Below the pieces are notes generated by a model that saw nothing but the letters and a program-made list of their open reading frames with translations, was not told where the DNA came from and ran no database searches. Source: Agromyces allii (lineage in GTDB: Bacteria > Actinomycetota > Actinomycetes > Actinomycetales > Microbacteriaceae). From it: a DNA stretch of 64,000 nucleotides. Below, in pieces: positions 8,110 through 17,703 of the stretch (positions within the stretch are counted from its first letter, which is position 1; each line of letters begins with the position of its first letter). Location of the stretch: positions 372,001 to 436,000 of the forward strand of contig NZ_WBIN01000001.1 in assembly GCF_009749385.1 (NCBI RefSeq), given 5' to 3'. A program made the translations under genes and the position numbers.

Positions 8110-9003
8110 TCAGCCCTTTGCGGCCTTCGTGTCGGCCTCGACCTTGGCGAGCGAGTCCTTCAGGTCGGCGACCGGGGTGACGACCGGAACGCCGGTGCCG
8201 CCCGAGGCCTCGACGAGGCCGGCCTGCACGTCGGCGTCGGTCTGGAAGATGTCGACGAGCTTGAGGTACGTCTCGTTGTTCGCGTCGTCGGCGCGCGTCG
8301 CGAAGATGTTCACGTACGGCAGCGCGTTCGGGTCGGTGGGGTCGTCCTTCGCGATGGCGTCGCTGAAGGTGAGGCCCGCGTCTTCGACGAAGTCGTTGTT
8401 GATGATCGCGGCGGCGACGTCGGGCAGCGAGGTCGGGGTGAGCGACGCCTCGAGCGCGGTGACCTTGACCTTCGACTTGGCCTCGTCGATGTCGGCGAGG
8501 TCGGAGAAGATCGTGCCGCCGCTCTTGAGCGTGATGAGGCCGGCCGACTGCAGCACGAGCAGGCCGCGGGCCTGGTTCGACGCGTCGTTCGGAACGGCGA
8601 CGGTCTCGCCCTCCTTGATGTCGGCGACGTCGTCGTACTTCGTCGAGTAGAGGCCGAGCGGGTAGATCGCGGTCGAGCCGATGGGCGTGAGGTCTTCGCC
8701 GGCCGAGACGTTGTAGTCGGCGAGGTACACGATGTGCTGGAACTGGTTGAGGTCGAGCTCGCCCTCGGTCGTCGCGGGGTTCGGCTGCGCGTAGTCGGAG
8801 AAATCGACGATCTCGATGTCGATGCCGGCCTTCTCGGCGGCGGTCTCGAATGCGGCCCACTGGGGGTCGGCCTTGCCCACGACGCCGATCTTGATGACGT
8901 CGTCAGCCGAGGAGGCTTCGCCTGCGGAGGCGCAGGAGGCGAGGCCGAGCACGAGGGGGACGGCTGCGAGTGCGGCGATGAGCTTGGTGCGGCGGAGTGC
9001 CAT
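8110..9003 (-). CDS. metQ: Methionine-binding lipoprotein of ABC importer
   Basis: Substrate-binding lipoprotein (297 aa, NlpA family). The start at 9003 gives a clean signal peptide with lipobox LASC at about residue 24 and is preceded by GAAAGGA; an upstream in-frame ATG at 9072 would spoil the signal peptide. Mature motifs typical of MetQ include IKIGVVGKADPQW, ELDLNQFQHIVYL and IYPLGLYS. It is first in the met operon. I found no SAM-riboswitch core in the 180-nt leader. Confidence 0.93.
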   Translation of the reverse strand: MALRRTKLIAALAAVPLVLGLASCASAGEASSADDVIKIGVVGKADPQWAAFETAAEKAGIDIEIVDFSDYAQPNPATTEGELDLNQFQHIVYLADYNVSAGEDLTPIGSTAIYPLGLYSTKYDDVADIKEGETVAVPNDASNQARGLLVLQSAGLITLKSGGTIFSDLADIDEAKSKVKVTALEASLTPTSLPDVAAAIINNDFVEDAGLTFSDAIAKDDPTDPNALPYVNIFATRADDANNETYLKLVDIFQTDADVQAGLVEASGGTGVPVVTPVADLKDSLAKVEADTKAAKG

Positions 9004-9129
9004 GAGTGTTCCTTTCACGTCGGCGCGCGCGTTCTGATGCTGATGGCTGTGGAGCAGGCATGGCTCCGCCACGGTCGGTCACAGTGGGGGCTTCGATGCC
9101 GCGAACGCGGGCGCACTCCTACGCTAGGC

Positions 9130-9140
9130 GAAGATTCTTC
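9130..9140 (-). promoter_or_regulatory. Inverted repeat upstream of metQ
   Basis: GAAGATTCTTC is a perfect inverted repeat with 5-bp arms, about 127 nt upstream of the metQ start in the region expected to hold the operon promoter. It is a candidate operator, but short palindromes occur by chance and I cannot assign a regulator. Confidence 0.25.
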
Positions 9141-9185
9141 TCTCGAATGCCGCCATGGACACGAAACGTCATAGATCCTGCGAGG

Positions 9186-11090
9186 TCAGGCTTCGAGAAT
9201 CTCAGATACTTCGAGCCAGCGGGTTTCGAGGTCAGCGACGGATGCCTCGAGCGCGCGCAGTTCGTCGCCGAACGTCCCGAGGCCCGCGTAATCGGACTGA
9301 TCGTGGCGGGCCAACTGCTCGTGCTTCGCGGCGATCTCGGACTGCAGCTTCTCGAGCTTGCGGTCGATCGCCGAGAGCTCCTTCTCGGCGGCACGCCGTT
9401 CGGCGCCCGCGAGGGCGGGTGCGGCCGGCGCGGACGGCTTCGCCGAGGAGGCGGCAGGCTCGGCGCCCGCCCCACCCGACGTCGAGGCCGGCGCTGCACC
9501 CGTCGACCCGGAATCGGCACGACGCGCGTCGGACGCATCGCTGCGGCGCGCGGCATCCGTCGCCTTGCGCAGTTCGAGGTACTGGTCGACGCCGCGGGGC
9601 AGGTCGCGCAGGTGCCCGTCGAGGATCGCGAGCTGGCGATCGGTGACGCGCTCGATGAGGTAGCGGTCGTGCGAGACGACGAGGAGCGTGCCCGGCCAGG
9701 TGTCGAGCAGGTCTTCGATGGCCGCGAGCATGTCGGTGTCGAGGTCGTTCGTCGGCTCGTCGAGGATGAGCACGTTCGGCTCCTGCAGCAGGATCAGCAG
9801 CAGCTGCAGGCGGCGCTTCTGCCCGCCCGAGAGGTTCTTCACGGGCGTCGAGAGCTGCGCGTTCGTGAACCCGAGCCGCTCGAGCAGCTGGCCGGGCGAG
9901 AGCTCCTTGCCCGCGACCTCGTAGCTCGTGCGCTGCTCGGCGACGACCGCGGAGACGCGCTGGTCGGCCCACTCGGCGAGCTCGGACAGCTCCTGGCTGA
10001 GCGTCGCGATGCGCACGGTCGTGCCGCGCTTGACCTTGCCGGCCGTGGGCTTCACGGCACCGGTCACGAGGCCGAGCAGCGTCGACTTGCCCGCGCCGTT
10101 CACGCCCAGGATGCCGGTGCGCTCACCGGGCGCGATGCGCCACTCGACGTCGCGCAGCACGGTCTTCGTCGCGGGAGTGCCCGCCGCGGCATCGGCCACG
10201 GGGTACTCGACGGACACGTCGATGAGGTCGACGACGTCTTTGCCGAGACGCGTGACCGCGAGCCGGTTCAGCTCGATCGGGTTGCGCACGGGCGGTTCGT
10301 TCTCGATGAGCTGGTTCGCCGCCTCGATGCGGAACTTCGGCTTCGACGTGCGCGCGGGCGCACCGCGACGCAGCCATGCGAGCTCCTTGCGCATGAGGTT
10401 CTGCCGCTTCGACTCGGAGGCCGCGGCCATGCGGTCCCGCTCGACGCGCTGCAGGATGTAGGCCGCGTAGCCGCCCTCGAAGGGCTCGACGATGCCGTCG
10501 TGCACCTCCCACGTCGCCGTGCAGACCTCGTCGAGGAACCAGCGGTCGTGGGTCACGACCACGAGCGCGCCCTGACCGGAGGCCCAGCGCTGCTTGAGGT
10601 GCCCGGCGAGCCAGGCGATGCCCTCGACGTCGAGGTGGTTCGTCGGCTCGTCGAGGAACACGACGTCCCAGTCGCCGACGAGCAGCGCGGCGAGCCCCAC
10701 GCGGCGGCGCTGGCCGCCCGAGAGGCTCGAGATCTGCGCATGCCAGGGCACGTCGGCGAGCAGCCCGCCGATCACGTCGCGCACCTTCGCGTCGCCCGCC
10801 CACACGTGCTCGTCGATGCCGCCGACGACGGCCTCGGCGACCGTCTGGCCCGGGTCGACGACGTCGGCTTGATCGAGCATGCCGATGCGGATGCCGCGAC
10901 GCATGGTCACGCGCCCGCCATCGGGTTCGATGCGGCCGGCCAGGAGCTTCAGCAGCGTGGACTTGCCGTCGCCGTTGCGGCCGACGACGCCGATGCGGTC
11001 GCCCTCGTCGATGCCGAGGGTGACCTCGTCGAAGACGGTGCGCGTCGGGAATTCGAGGTGCAGGCGCTCGGCGCCCAGAAGATGTGCCAT
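9186..11090 (-). CDS. ABC-F family ATPase (Uup-like)
   Basis: Soluble twin-cassette ATPase of the ABC-F class, 634 aa, which act on the ribosome rather than in transport. The first cassette has GRNGDGKSTLL and LSGGQRRRVGLAALL; the second has GVNGAGKSTLL and LSGGQKRRLQLLLIL. Each has a DEPTN box. There are no membrane segments. The last 100 residues are an Ala/Ser/Gly-rich linker and a charged coiled coil, as in Uup-type proteins. Downstream of ispE, a common actinobacterial order. A -10-like TAGGCT lies 9 nt before the ATG. Confidence 0.9.
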   Translation of the reverse strand: MAHLLGAERLHLEFPTRTVFDEVTLGIDEGDRIGVVGRNGDGKSTLLKLLAGRIEPDGGRVTMRRGIRIGMLDQADVVDPGQTVAEAVVGGIDEHVWAGDAKVRDVIGGLLADVPWHAQISSLSGGQRRRVGLAALLVGDWDVVFLDEPTNHLDVEGIAWLAGHLKQRWASGQGALVVVTHDRWFLDEVCTATWEVHDGIVEPFEGGYAAYILQRVERDRMAAASESKRQNLMRKELAWLRRGAPARTSKPKFRIEAANQLIENEPPVRNPIELNRLAVTRLGKDVVDLIDVSVEYPVADAAAGTPATKTVLRDVEWRIAPGERTGILGVNGAGKSTLLGLVTGAVKPTAGKVKRGTTVRIATLSQELSELAEWADQRVSAVVAEQRTSYEVAGKELSPGQLLERLGFTNAQLSTPVKNLSGGQKRRLQLLLILLQEPNVLILDEPTNDLDTDMLAAIEDLLDTWPGTLLVVSHDRYLIERVTDRQLAILDGHLRDLPRGVDQYLELRKATDAARRSDASDARRADSGSTGAAPASTSGGAGAEPAASSAKPSAPAAPALAGAERRAAEKELSAIDRKLEKLQSEIAAKHEQLARHDQSDYAGLGTFGDELRALEASVADLETRWLEVSEILEA

Positions 11091-11177
11091 GTCCCGTCGA
11101 GCCTAGTCGTCGAGCCTGAGCGTGCGTCGCGCACCAGCGCGGCGGGCGGCCGCGTGGGTCGGCGCGGCGCGGGCGCG

Positions 11178-12104
11178 TCAGTTCGGCAGCACCCGCGCGC
11201 CGTGCACCGCACCGTGCACGTGGATCGCGTGCAGCCGCGCGGCCGAGAGCGCGACCTGCAGCTCGAGCGCCGAGTCGGCGTCGGGGGCGAGGAACGCGAT
11301 GGTCGGTCCGGAGCCAGACACGAGACCGGAGAGGGCGCCGTGCGACTCGCCCAGCTCGAGGATGCCGCCGAGCCCGGGCGCGAGCCGGAGCGCCGCCTCC
11401 TGGAGGTCGTTGTGCAGCGACTGCGCGAGCAGCACGGGGTCGCCGGCGCGGAGCGCCTGCAACACCTCGGCGTCGACGACGGGCGAGCGCGGCACGTTGC
11501 GGCCGTCTTCGGCGCGGATGCGGTCGAGCTCGCCGTAGACGCCGGGCGTCGAGAGCCCGAACTCGGCGACCGCGAGCACCCAGTGGAAGGATCCGGTGGC
11601 CAGCGCAGGGCTCAACCGGTCGCCGCGACCGGTGCCGATCGCGGTGCCGCCCGTGAGCGAGAACGGCACGTCGGCGCCGAGCTGCGCCGCGAGGGCGAGC
11701 AGGTCCTCCTTCGGCAGGGCCGTGCCCCAGAGGGCGTCGCACGCGACGAGGGTGGCCGCGGCATCCGCCGACCCACCGCCCATGCCGCCGGCGATCGGCA
11801 CGTGCTTGTCGATCTCGAGCCGGACGCCGCCGGAGACGCCGGTCGCGCGGGCGAGCAGCTTCGCGGCGCGGATCGCGAGGTTGGAGCCGTCGGTCACGAG
11901 GCCCGACGTGTCGATGCTGCCGCCGAACGCGACGCTGAACTCGTCGTCGGGCCAGGCCCGGACGTCCTCGTAGAGCGACACGGCCTGATACGCGGTCGCG
12001 ACGTCGTGGTAGCCGTCGGGCTGCACGTCGCCGACGCGCATGAAGACGTTGATCTTGCCGGGCGCGCGAACGTGCACGGCCTCTTCGGTCCACGCGATCG
12101 TCAT
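11178..12104 (-). CDS. ispE: 4-diphosphocytidyl-2-C-methyl-D-erythritol kinase
   Basis: GHMP-family kinase of the non-mevalonate isoprenoid pathway, phosphorylating CDP-ME with ATP. The N-terminal [13 protein letters not shown] and the glycine-rich ATP loop [17 protein letters not shown] (about residue 105) are diagnostic, and the C-terminal [10 protein letters not shown] motif is present. Length is 308 aa. The ATG is 4 nt after the rsmA stop, so rsmA-ispE are coupled. Confidence 0.95.
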   Translation of the reverse strand: MTIAWTEEAVHVRAPGKINVFMRVGDVQPDGYHDVATAYQAVSLYEDVRAWPDDEFSVAFGGSIDTSGLVTDGSNLAIRAAKLLARATGVSGGVRLEIDKHVPIAGGMGGGSADAAATLVACDALWGTALPKEDLLALAAQLGADVPFSLTGGTAIGTGRGDRLSPALATGSFHWVLAVAEFGLSTPGVYGELDRIRAEDGRNVPRSPVVDAEVLQALRAGDPVLLAQSLHNDLQEAALRLAPGLGGILELGESHGALSGLVSGSGPTIAFLAPDADSALELQVALSAARLHAIHVHGAVHGARVLPN

Positions 12105-12108
12105 CGGG

Positions 12109-12999
12109 TCACGCCTCTCCGGCGGCCCGGGCGATGCGCAGGAAGTCGTCGATCACGAGCTGCTCGCCACGGGACTCCGGCGAGACGCCGGCGCGTTCGA
12201 GCACCTCGCTCGCGGCCGCGGCCGACCCGCCGAGCACGCCCGAGAGCGACTGGCGGAGCATCTTGCGTCGCTGCTGGAACGCGGCGTCGATGATCGCGAA
12301 CGTCGCCCGGCGCTCCTCGACGGTGCCGGGCTCGGTGCCGCGCTCGAAGCCGACGAGCACCGAGTCGACGTTCGGCACGGGCCAGAACACCATGCGCGAG
12401 ACCTGGCCGGCCGTGCGCCAGGTGCCGTACCAGGCGGCCTTGAGGCTCGGCACGCCGTAGACCTTCGATCCGGGTTCGGCGGCGAGTCGGTGCCCGACCT
12501 CGGCCTGCACCATGACGATGCCCGACCGCAGCGAGTCGAAGTGCTCGAGCAGGTGCAGCAGCACCGGCACCGAGATGTTGTACGGCAGGTTCGCGACGAG
12601 CCGCACGGGCTCGCCCGGGAGTTCGGTGACGAGCAGCGCGTCTTGGGTGACGACGGTCAACGAGGTGCCCGGCTGCATGACGCCCGCGGTGTGCGGCAGC
12701 TGCGCGGCGAGGCGCTTGTCGATCTCGACGGCGATGACGTCGGCGCCGGCCTCGAGGAGTCCGAGCGTCAGCGACCCGAGACCGGGTCCGATCTCGAGCA
12801 CGGTCTCGCCCGACTGCACGCCGGCGACCTGCACGATGCGACGCACGGTGTTGCCGTCGTGCACGAAGTTCTGGCCGAGCTTCTTGGTCGGCGTCACGTC
12901 GAGGAGCTCGGCGAGGTCGCGGATCTCGGCGGGCCCCAGCAGGCGCGCGATCGCGGGCGCCCCCTCGGCCTCGTGCCGGTGCGCGTTCACGCCTCGCAC
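12109..12999 (-). CDS. rsmA: 16S rRNA dimethyladenosine transferase
   Basis: SAM-dependent enzyme that dimethylates A1518 and A1519 of 16S rRNA late in 30S assembly. It shows [10 protein letters not shown], the SAM-binding [16 protein letters not shown], and the catalytic NLPYNIS motif. The track of rare starts gives GTG 12999 (296 aa) or GTG 12990; I keep the longer. It follows tatD by 60 nt; the resuscitation-factor gene that sits here in mycobacteria is absent. Confidence 0.95.
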   Translation of the reverse strand: MRGVNAHRHEAEGAPAIARLLGPAEIRDLAELLDVTPTKKLGQNFVHDGNTVRRIVQVAGVQSGETVLEIGPGLGSLTLGLLEAGADVIAVEIDKRLAAQLPHTAGVMQPGTSLTVVTQDALLVTELPGEPVRLVANLPYNISVPVLLHLLEHFDSLRSGIVMVQAEVGHRLAAEPGSKVYGVPSLKAAWYGTWRTAGQVSRMVFWPVPNVDSVLVGFERGTEPGTVEERRATFAIIDAAFQQRRKMLRQSLSGVLGGSAAAASEVLERAGVSPESRGEQLVIDDFLRIARAAGEA

Positions 13000-13059
13000 C
13001 TCATGCCGCGCACGCCGCGAACGCCGGACGCACCGGACGTGCCGCGGCCGATCGGTCGT

Positions 13060-13953
13060 TCACTCCCCCACACGGGCTTCATCCTCCCACGAGCCGTACA
13101 CGCGGCGCGTGTTCGACGCGAGATCGGCGCAGAGCTCGTCGAGGTCGGCGCCGAGCACGTCGGCCATGAACCGCACCGTGTGCGGCACGAGGTACGGCGC
13201 GTTCGGTCGCCCGCGCAGGGGCGCCGGGGTGAGGTACGGGGCATCGGTCTCGACGAGGATGCGGTCGCGCGGTGCGACCCGCAGCGCGTCGCGCAGGTTC
13301 TCGGCGTTCTTGAACGTCACGTTGCCCGCGAACGAGAGGTACCAGCCCTCGGATGCCGCGAGCCGCGCCAGCTCCTCGCCACCCGAGAAGCAGTGGAACA
13401 CCGTGCGTTCCGGTGCGCCGACGCGTCGCAGCGTCGCGACGACGTCGTCGTGCGCGTCGCGATCGTGGATCTGCATGGCCACGTCGTGCCGCTTGGCGAT
13501 GTCGATGTGCGCCTCGAACGCCCGGAACTGCGCGGGTCGCCCGTCGGCCTCGGTGCGGAAGAAGTCGAGCCCGGTCTCGCCGACGGCGCGCACGCGCGGC
13601 TGCGCGGCGAGCTCGTCGATCACGGCGAGCGCGTCGTCGAGCGCGCCCGCAGCCTCGAGCTCGGGCGCCTCGTTGGGGTGCAGGGCGACGGCCGCCAGGA
13701 GGCGCGGCTCGCGCGCGGCCATCTCGGCCGACCAACGGCTCGTCGCGACATCCGTGCCGACCTGCACGGCACCGACCACGCCGACGGATGCCGCGCGCTC
13801 GAGGTGCTCGTGCACGCTCAGCGGCAGCGCGCCGTCGGCGATCTCGAGGTGGGTGTGGTTGTCGTAGACGCCGACCGCGAGCCCGTCGGGGACGGGCGGG
13901 TACTCGACCGGGCGGCCGCCGTCGGCGCGCGTGCGGAGGTGCTCTGAGCTCAC
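13060..13953 (-). CDS. TatD-family metal-dependent hydrolase
   Basis: TIM-barrel DNase/hydrolase of the TatD family, 297 aa. The metal-binding signature is NHTHLE near residue 33; later motifs include GETGLDFF, FHCFSGG and ETDAPYL, all in the family order. The metG-tatD-rsmA order is widespread. The ATG is 10 nt after the metG stop. The physiological substrate of this branch is uncertain. Confidence 0.92.
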   Translation of the reverse strand: MSSEHLRTRADGGRPVEYPPVPDGLAVGVYDNHTHLEIADGALPLSVHEHLERAASVGVVGAVQVGTDVATSRWSAEMAAREPRLLAAVALHPNEAPELEAAGALDDALAVIDELAAQPRVRAVGETGLDFFRTEADGRPAQFRAFEAHIDIAKRHDVAMQIHDRDAHDDVVATLRRVGAPERTVFHCFSGGEELARLAASEGWYLSFAGNVTFKNAENLRDALRVAPRDRILVETDAPYLTPAPLRGRPNAPYLVPHTVRFMADVLGADLDELCADLASNTRRVYGSWEDEARVGE

Positions 13954-13963
13954 CGGACGGAGC

Positions 13964-15523
13964 TCACTCTGCCGTTTCGATGCGCGGGAACAGCGCTTCG
14001 AGCGCCGCGACCTGCGTGCCGGGCTTCCAGGTGTTCGCCTGGTCGATGCGCTGCTCCTGCACGGTGCCCTCGGCGCCGAGCGCCGACCAGAGCTTCGCCG
14101 TGGCCTTGGGCAGCACGGGCGAGAGCAGCACGGCGAGCGTGCCGAGGCCGTGGTAGGCGGTGGCCAGCACGGTCTCGAGGCGTTCGCGATCGGCCGGGTC
14201 CTTGGCGAGGGCCCACGGCTCCTCGGACGTGATGTAGCCGTTCAGCGCGTCGACGAGCTCCCACGTCGCGGCGAGCGACTCGTGGATCGCGATGCGGTCG
14301 ATGGCCGACCACGCGGAATCGGTCGCCTTCGCCTCGAGCGCGACGATCGCCTCGTCGGCCTCGGTACGGGCGCCCGCGGTCGGCACGGCGCCGTCGAAGT
14401 ACCGCGTGATCATCGCGATCACGCGCGAGGCGAGGTTGCCGAAGCCGTTCGCGAGCTCGGCCTGGTAGCGCGCCGAGAGGTCCTCCCATGAGAACGAGCC
14501 GTCTTGGCCGAACGCGATCGCGCGCAGGAAGTAGTAGCGGAACGCGTCGGAGCCGAACACGTCGGTGATCTGCTCGGGCGCGATGCCCGTGAGCTTGGAC
14601 TTCGACATCTTCTCGCCGCCGACGAGCAGCCAGCCGTGTCCGAAGACGCCGCGCGGCACCTCGAGCCCGGCGGCCATGAGCATCGCGGGCCAGATGACCG
14701 CGTGGAAGCGGAGGATGTCCTTGCCGACGACGTGCTGCGCGGGCCAGCGGCTCGCGAACGCCTCGTCGTCCTGGCCGTAGCCGGCGGCGGTGATGTAGTT
14801 CAGCAGCGCGTCGAACCACACGTACACGACGTGCGACTCGTCCCACGGGACCTTCACACCCCAGTCGAAGGTCGAGCGCGAGATCGACAGGTCGTCGAGG
14901 CCCTGCCGCACGAACGAGACGACCTCGTTGCGCGCCGACTCGGGCTGGACGAAATCGGGGCGCTCCTCGTAGAGGGCGAGCAGGCGCTCGGCGAACGCCG
15001 ACATGCGGAAGAAGTAGTTCTTCTCGTGCAGGAGCTCGACCGGCTTGGAGTGGATCTCGCACACGAGCTGGCCCTCGTACTCGCCCGTTCCCGGAACGAG
15101 CTGCGACTCGGTCTTGTACTCCTCGCAGCCGACGCAGTAGTAGCCCTCGTACTCGCCCGTGTAGATGTGCCCCTCGTCGAAGAGGTGCTGCAGGAACCTC
15201 TGCACGTTCTCCTCGTGGCGCGCGTCGGTCGTGCGGATGAAGTCGTCGTTGGCGATGTCGACGGTCTCGAGCAGCGGCTTCCAGGCCTCGGCGACGAGCT
15301 TGTCGGCCCATTCCTTGGGGGTCACGCCGTTGGCCGTCGCGGTGCGCAGGATCTTCTGGCCGTGCTCGTCGGTGCCCGTGAGCATCCAGGTGCGCTCGCC
15401 CGCCTGGCGGTGCCAGCGCGCGAGCACGTCGGCGGCCACCTCCGTGTACGCGTGCCCGATGTGGGGCACGTCGTTGACGTAGAAGATGGGCGTGGTGACA
15501 TAGAACGAGGAGGCATCGGCCAT
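13964..15523 (-). CDS. metG: Methionyl-tRNA synthetase
   Basis: Class I synthetase, 519 aa. The HIGH motif is HIGHAY near residue 21 and the KMSKS loop is EKMSKSKLTG near 308. The connective domain carries CVGC and a further Cys, fitting a single zinc knuckle, and there is no C-terminal tRNA-binding extension. The promoter looks leaderless: a -10-like TAGGAT (complement of 15531-15536) ends 7 nt before the ATG. Confidence 0.96.
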   Translation of the reverse strand: MADASSFYVTTPIFYVNDVPHIGHAYTEVAADVLARWHRQAGERTWMLTGTDEHGQKILRTATANGVTPKEWADKLVAEAWKPLLETVDIANDDFIRTTDARHEENVQRFLQHLFDEGHIYTGEYEGYYCVGCEEYKTESQLVPGTGEYEGQLVCEIHSKPVELLHEKNYFFRMSAFAERLLALYEERPDFVQPESARNEVVSFVRQGLDDLSISRSTFDWGVKVPWDESHVVYVWFDALLNYITAAGYGQDDEAFASRWPAQHVVGKDILRFHAVIWPAMLMAAGLEVPRGVFGHGWLLVGGEKMSKSKLTGIAPEQITDVFGSDAFRYYFLRAIAFGQDGSFSWEDLSARYQAELANGFGNLASRVIAMITRYFDGAVPTAGARTEADEAIVALEAKATDSAWSAIDRIAIHESLAATWELVDALNGYITSEEPWALAKDPADRERLETVLATAYHGLGTLAVLLSPVLPKATAKLWSALGAEGTVQEQRIDQANTWKPGTQVAALEALFPRIETAE

Positions 15524-15564
15524 GCCCTCAATCCTACGGGCGAGCGGATGCCTCGACTGCCGCG

Positions 15565-16695
15565 TTACTCGCGCCCCAGGGCGTCGGCCTCCTCACGTCG
15601 GTGGGCCTCCCGTTCGGACGTCGCCCGCTCGTGCGCCTCGCGTCGGCGACGACGGACGCTGCCGTCGCCGATGGCCGACGGCACGGCCTCCTCGACGTCG
15701 ACGTGGGCGTGGTCGGTCGCGACGCCCAGCGTGACGTCCTGTTCCTTCAGCTCGGGCACGACCACGCGCTGGTTGGGGTAGTCGACGACGCGCATGCCGA
15801 GCACGATCTTGCCCGGAGCCTCGCGCTTCTCGAGGGCGCGGTAGGCGTCGGCGACCCGGGCGAGCGGGAAGACGTCGGCGATGGGAAGGCGGATGCGCCT
15901 GGCCGACACGAGCGCCGCGACCCGGCTGAGCGCGACCACGTCGCCTGCAGGCGCGCGCACGGCGTCGTCGCGCTCGACGGCGTCCCAGTCGGTGAGCGTG
16001 AACACGCGTGACGGGTGCACGCCGAGTGCCCTCGCCTCGCCGGCCTCGCCGCCGAGGAAGTCGAGGAACACGCTCACCGGATGCGGGGCGAGCTCGCGCA
16101 CCCGCCCGGCGAGGTCGGGCCCGTACGCCACGGGGATCACCCCGAACTGGCGCAGGAAGTCGAACCGCGCGTCGGGCGCCGTGCCGATGACGCTCGCCCC
16201 CCGGAGCCTGGCGAGCTGCGCGGCGAGGCAGCCGATGCCGCCGGCGGCCGCGGTGACGACGACGGTGTCGTTCGGTTGCAGGTTCAGCCCCTCGATCACG
16301 GTCCAGGCCGTGGTGCCCGCGGTGTAGAGCGATCCGGCGACCTCCCACGAGAGCGCGGGCGGGCGCTCGATGAGGTTCGCCACCGGCACGACGACGTGGG
16401 TCGCCTGGGCGCCGCGCTCGACGAACCCGAGCACCTCGTCGCCCCGCTCGAACCGGGAGACGCCCGGCCCGACCGCGATCACCTCGCCCGCGAGGTCGCG
16501 CCCCTGGCCGGATGGCGGTTCGACCCGCCAGCGCTCGGGGTGCTCGCCGCGACGGATCGCGCTCTCGACGGGATTGAGGCCGGCCGAGTACACCTCGACG
16601 AGCACCTCGCCCTCGCCGGGCTCGGGTGTGGGCATCTCGACGATCTCGAGCACCTCGGGTCCGCCGAACGTTGCGAACCTGACTTCGTGGGCCAT
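15565..16695 (-). CDS. NADP-dependent quinone-type oxidoreductase with long C-terminal tail
   Basis: Zinc-free MDR-family reductase, 376 aa from ATG 16695 (MAHEVRFATFGG). The GroES-like domain contains SGQGRDLAGEVIAVG and the Rossmann motif is AAAGGIGCLAAQLARL near residue 157. The family usually ends shortly after the GKIVL motif, near residue 300 here. This protein continues about 75 residues, ending in an Arg/Glu-rich segment (GSVRRRRREAHERATSERE). The tail may be real or a lost stop codon. The reading frame also stays open upstream through rsmI, but that part is a shadow. Confidence 0.8.
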   Translation of the reverse strand: MAHEVRFATFGGPEVLEIVEMPTPEPGEGEVLVEVYSAGLNPVESAIRRGEHPERWRVEPPSGQGRDLAGEVIAVGPGVSRFERGDEVLGFVERGAQATHVVVPVANLIERPPALSWEVAGSLYTAGTTAWTVIEGLNLQPNDTVVVTAAAGGIGCLAAQLARLRGASVIGTAPDARFDFLRQFGVIPVAYGPDLAGRVRELAPHPVSVFLDFLGGEAGEARALGVHPSRVFTLTDWDAVERDDAVRAPAGDVVALSRVAALVSARRIRLPIADVFPLARVADAYRALEKREAPGKIVLGMRVVDYPNQRVVVPELKEQDVTLGVATDHAHVDVEEAVPSAIGDGSVRRRRREAHERATSEREAHRREEADALGRE

Positions 16696-16808
16696 GTCGC
16701 ACCTCCCTGTGCGTGGTCCTCCCATTCTCCGCCAAATACCCCCGAAATGGTGACAGATGCTCGGGATTCCCAGACGCGGCCCAGTCTCGCGACGGCCCGC
16801 CCGCCCGT

Positions 16809-17630
16809 TCAGCTCGAGCGTGCGGCGAGCGCGGCCTCGTAGAGATCGCGCTTGCCGAGTCCGGTCTCGGCGGCCACGAGCGACGCGGCGTCCTTCAGAC
16901 GGGTTCCGGATGCCGCGAGCTCGAGCACGCGGTCGAGGGCCGTCGTGGCATCCGGAGCCTGCTCCTCGGCCCCGGCGACGACGATGCAGATCTCGCCGCG
17001 GACGCCGGCCGCCGCCCACTCGGCGAGCTCGCCGAGCCCGCCGCGACGCACCTCCTCGTACAGCTTGGTGAGCTCGCGGCACACCGCCGCCTGACGGTCG
17101 GCGCCGAAGGCCTCGGCGAGCGCCGTGAGGCTGGCGGCCAGGCGCGACGGTCCCTCGAAGAACACGAGCGTCCGACGGTCGCCCGCGAGCTCGGCGAGGC
17201 GGCGCGACCGGTCGCCCGCCTTGCGCGGCAGGAACCCCTCGAACGAGAACCGGTCGGTCGGCAGTCCCGCCACGGCGAGCGCGGTGATGACCGCGCTCGG
17301 GCCGGGGATCGCCGTGACGTCGACGCCCGCGGCGACCGCGGCCTGCACGAGCGGGAACCCCGGATCGGAGACGGTCGGCATGCCGGCGTCGCTCAGCACG
17401 AGCAGGTCGGTGTCGCGCGCGAGCTCGACGAGCTCGGCGGCCTTCTGCCGTTCGTTGTGCTCGTGCAGCGCGATCAGGCGCGGCCGGTTGGCGATGCCGA
17501 GACCCGCGAGCAGGCGCTGGGTGACCCTCGTGTCCTCGGACGCCACGACGGTCGCCTCCTCGAGTGCTTCGCGCAGGCGCACCGACGCGTCGCCGAGGTT
17601 TCCGATGGGCGTCGCCGCGAGGATGATCAT
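16809..17630 (-). CDS. rsmI: 16S rRNA (cytidine-1402-2'-O)-methyltransferase
   Basis: SAM-dependent methylase that 2'-O-methylates C1402 in the decoding centre. The start MIILAATPIGNLGD at 17630 matches the family N-terminus, so I prefer it to the upstream in-frame GTG at 17651. Further motifs are ASEDTRVTQRLL, ALHEHNE, LSDAGMPTVSDPG and PGPSAVITAL. Length is 273 aa. Divergently placed 73 nt from pmt, an arrangement conserved in actinobacteria. Confidence 0.95.
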   Translation of the reverse strand: MIILAATPIGNLGDASVRLREALEEATVVASEDTRVTQRLLAGLGIANRPRLIALHEHNERQKAAELVELARDTDLLVLSDAGMPTVSDPGFPLVQAAVAAGVDVTAIPGPSAVITALAVAGLPTDRFSFEGFLPRKAGDRSRRLAELAGDRRTLVFFEGPSRLAASLTALAEAFGADRQAAVCRELTKLYEEVRRGGLGELAEWAAAGVRGEICIVVAGAEEQAPDATTALDRVLELAASGTRLKDAASLVAAETGLGKRDLYEAALAARSS

Positions 17631-17703
17631 GCCCCCAGTCTCCCGCACCACGCGCTGTGGAGTGTCGCTTCACCGCCGCTCCGCGCGGGTTACTCTGGGG
17701 CGC

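Noticed and set aside
9004-9185. Possible SAM riboswitch upstream of metQ
   Set aside because: I could not find the conserved core or long-range stems of SAM-I, SAM-II or SAM-IV in the 180-nt leader.
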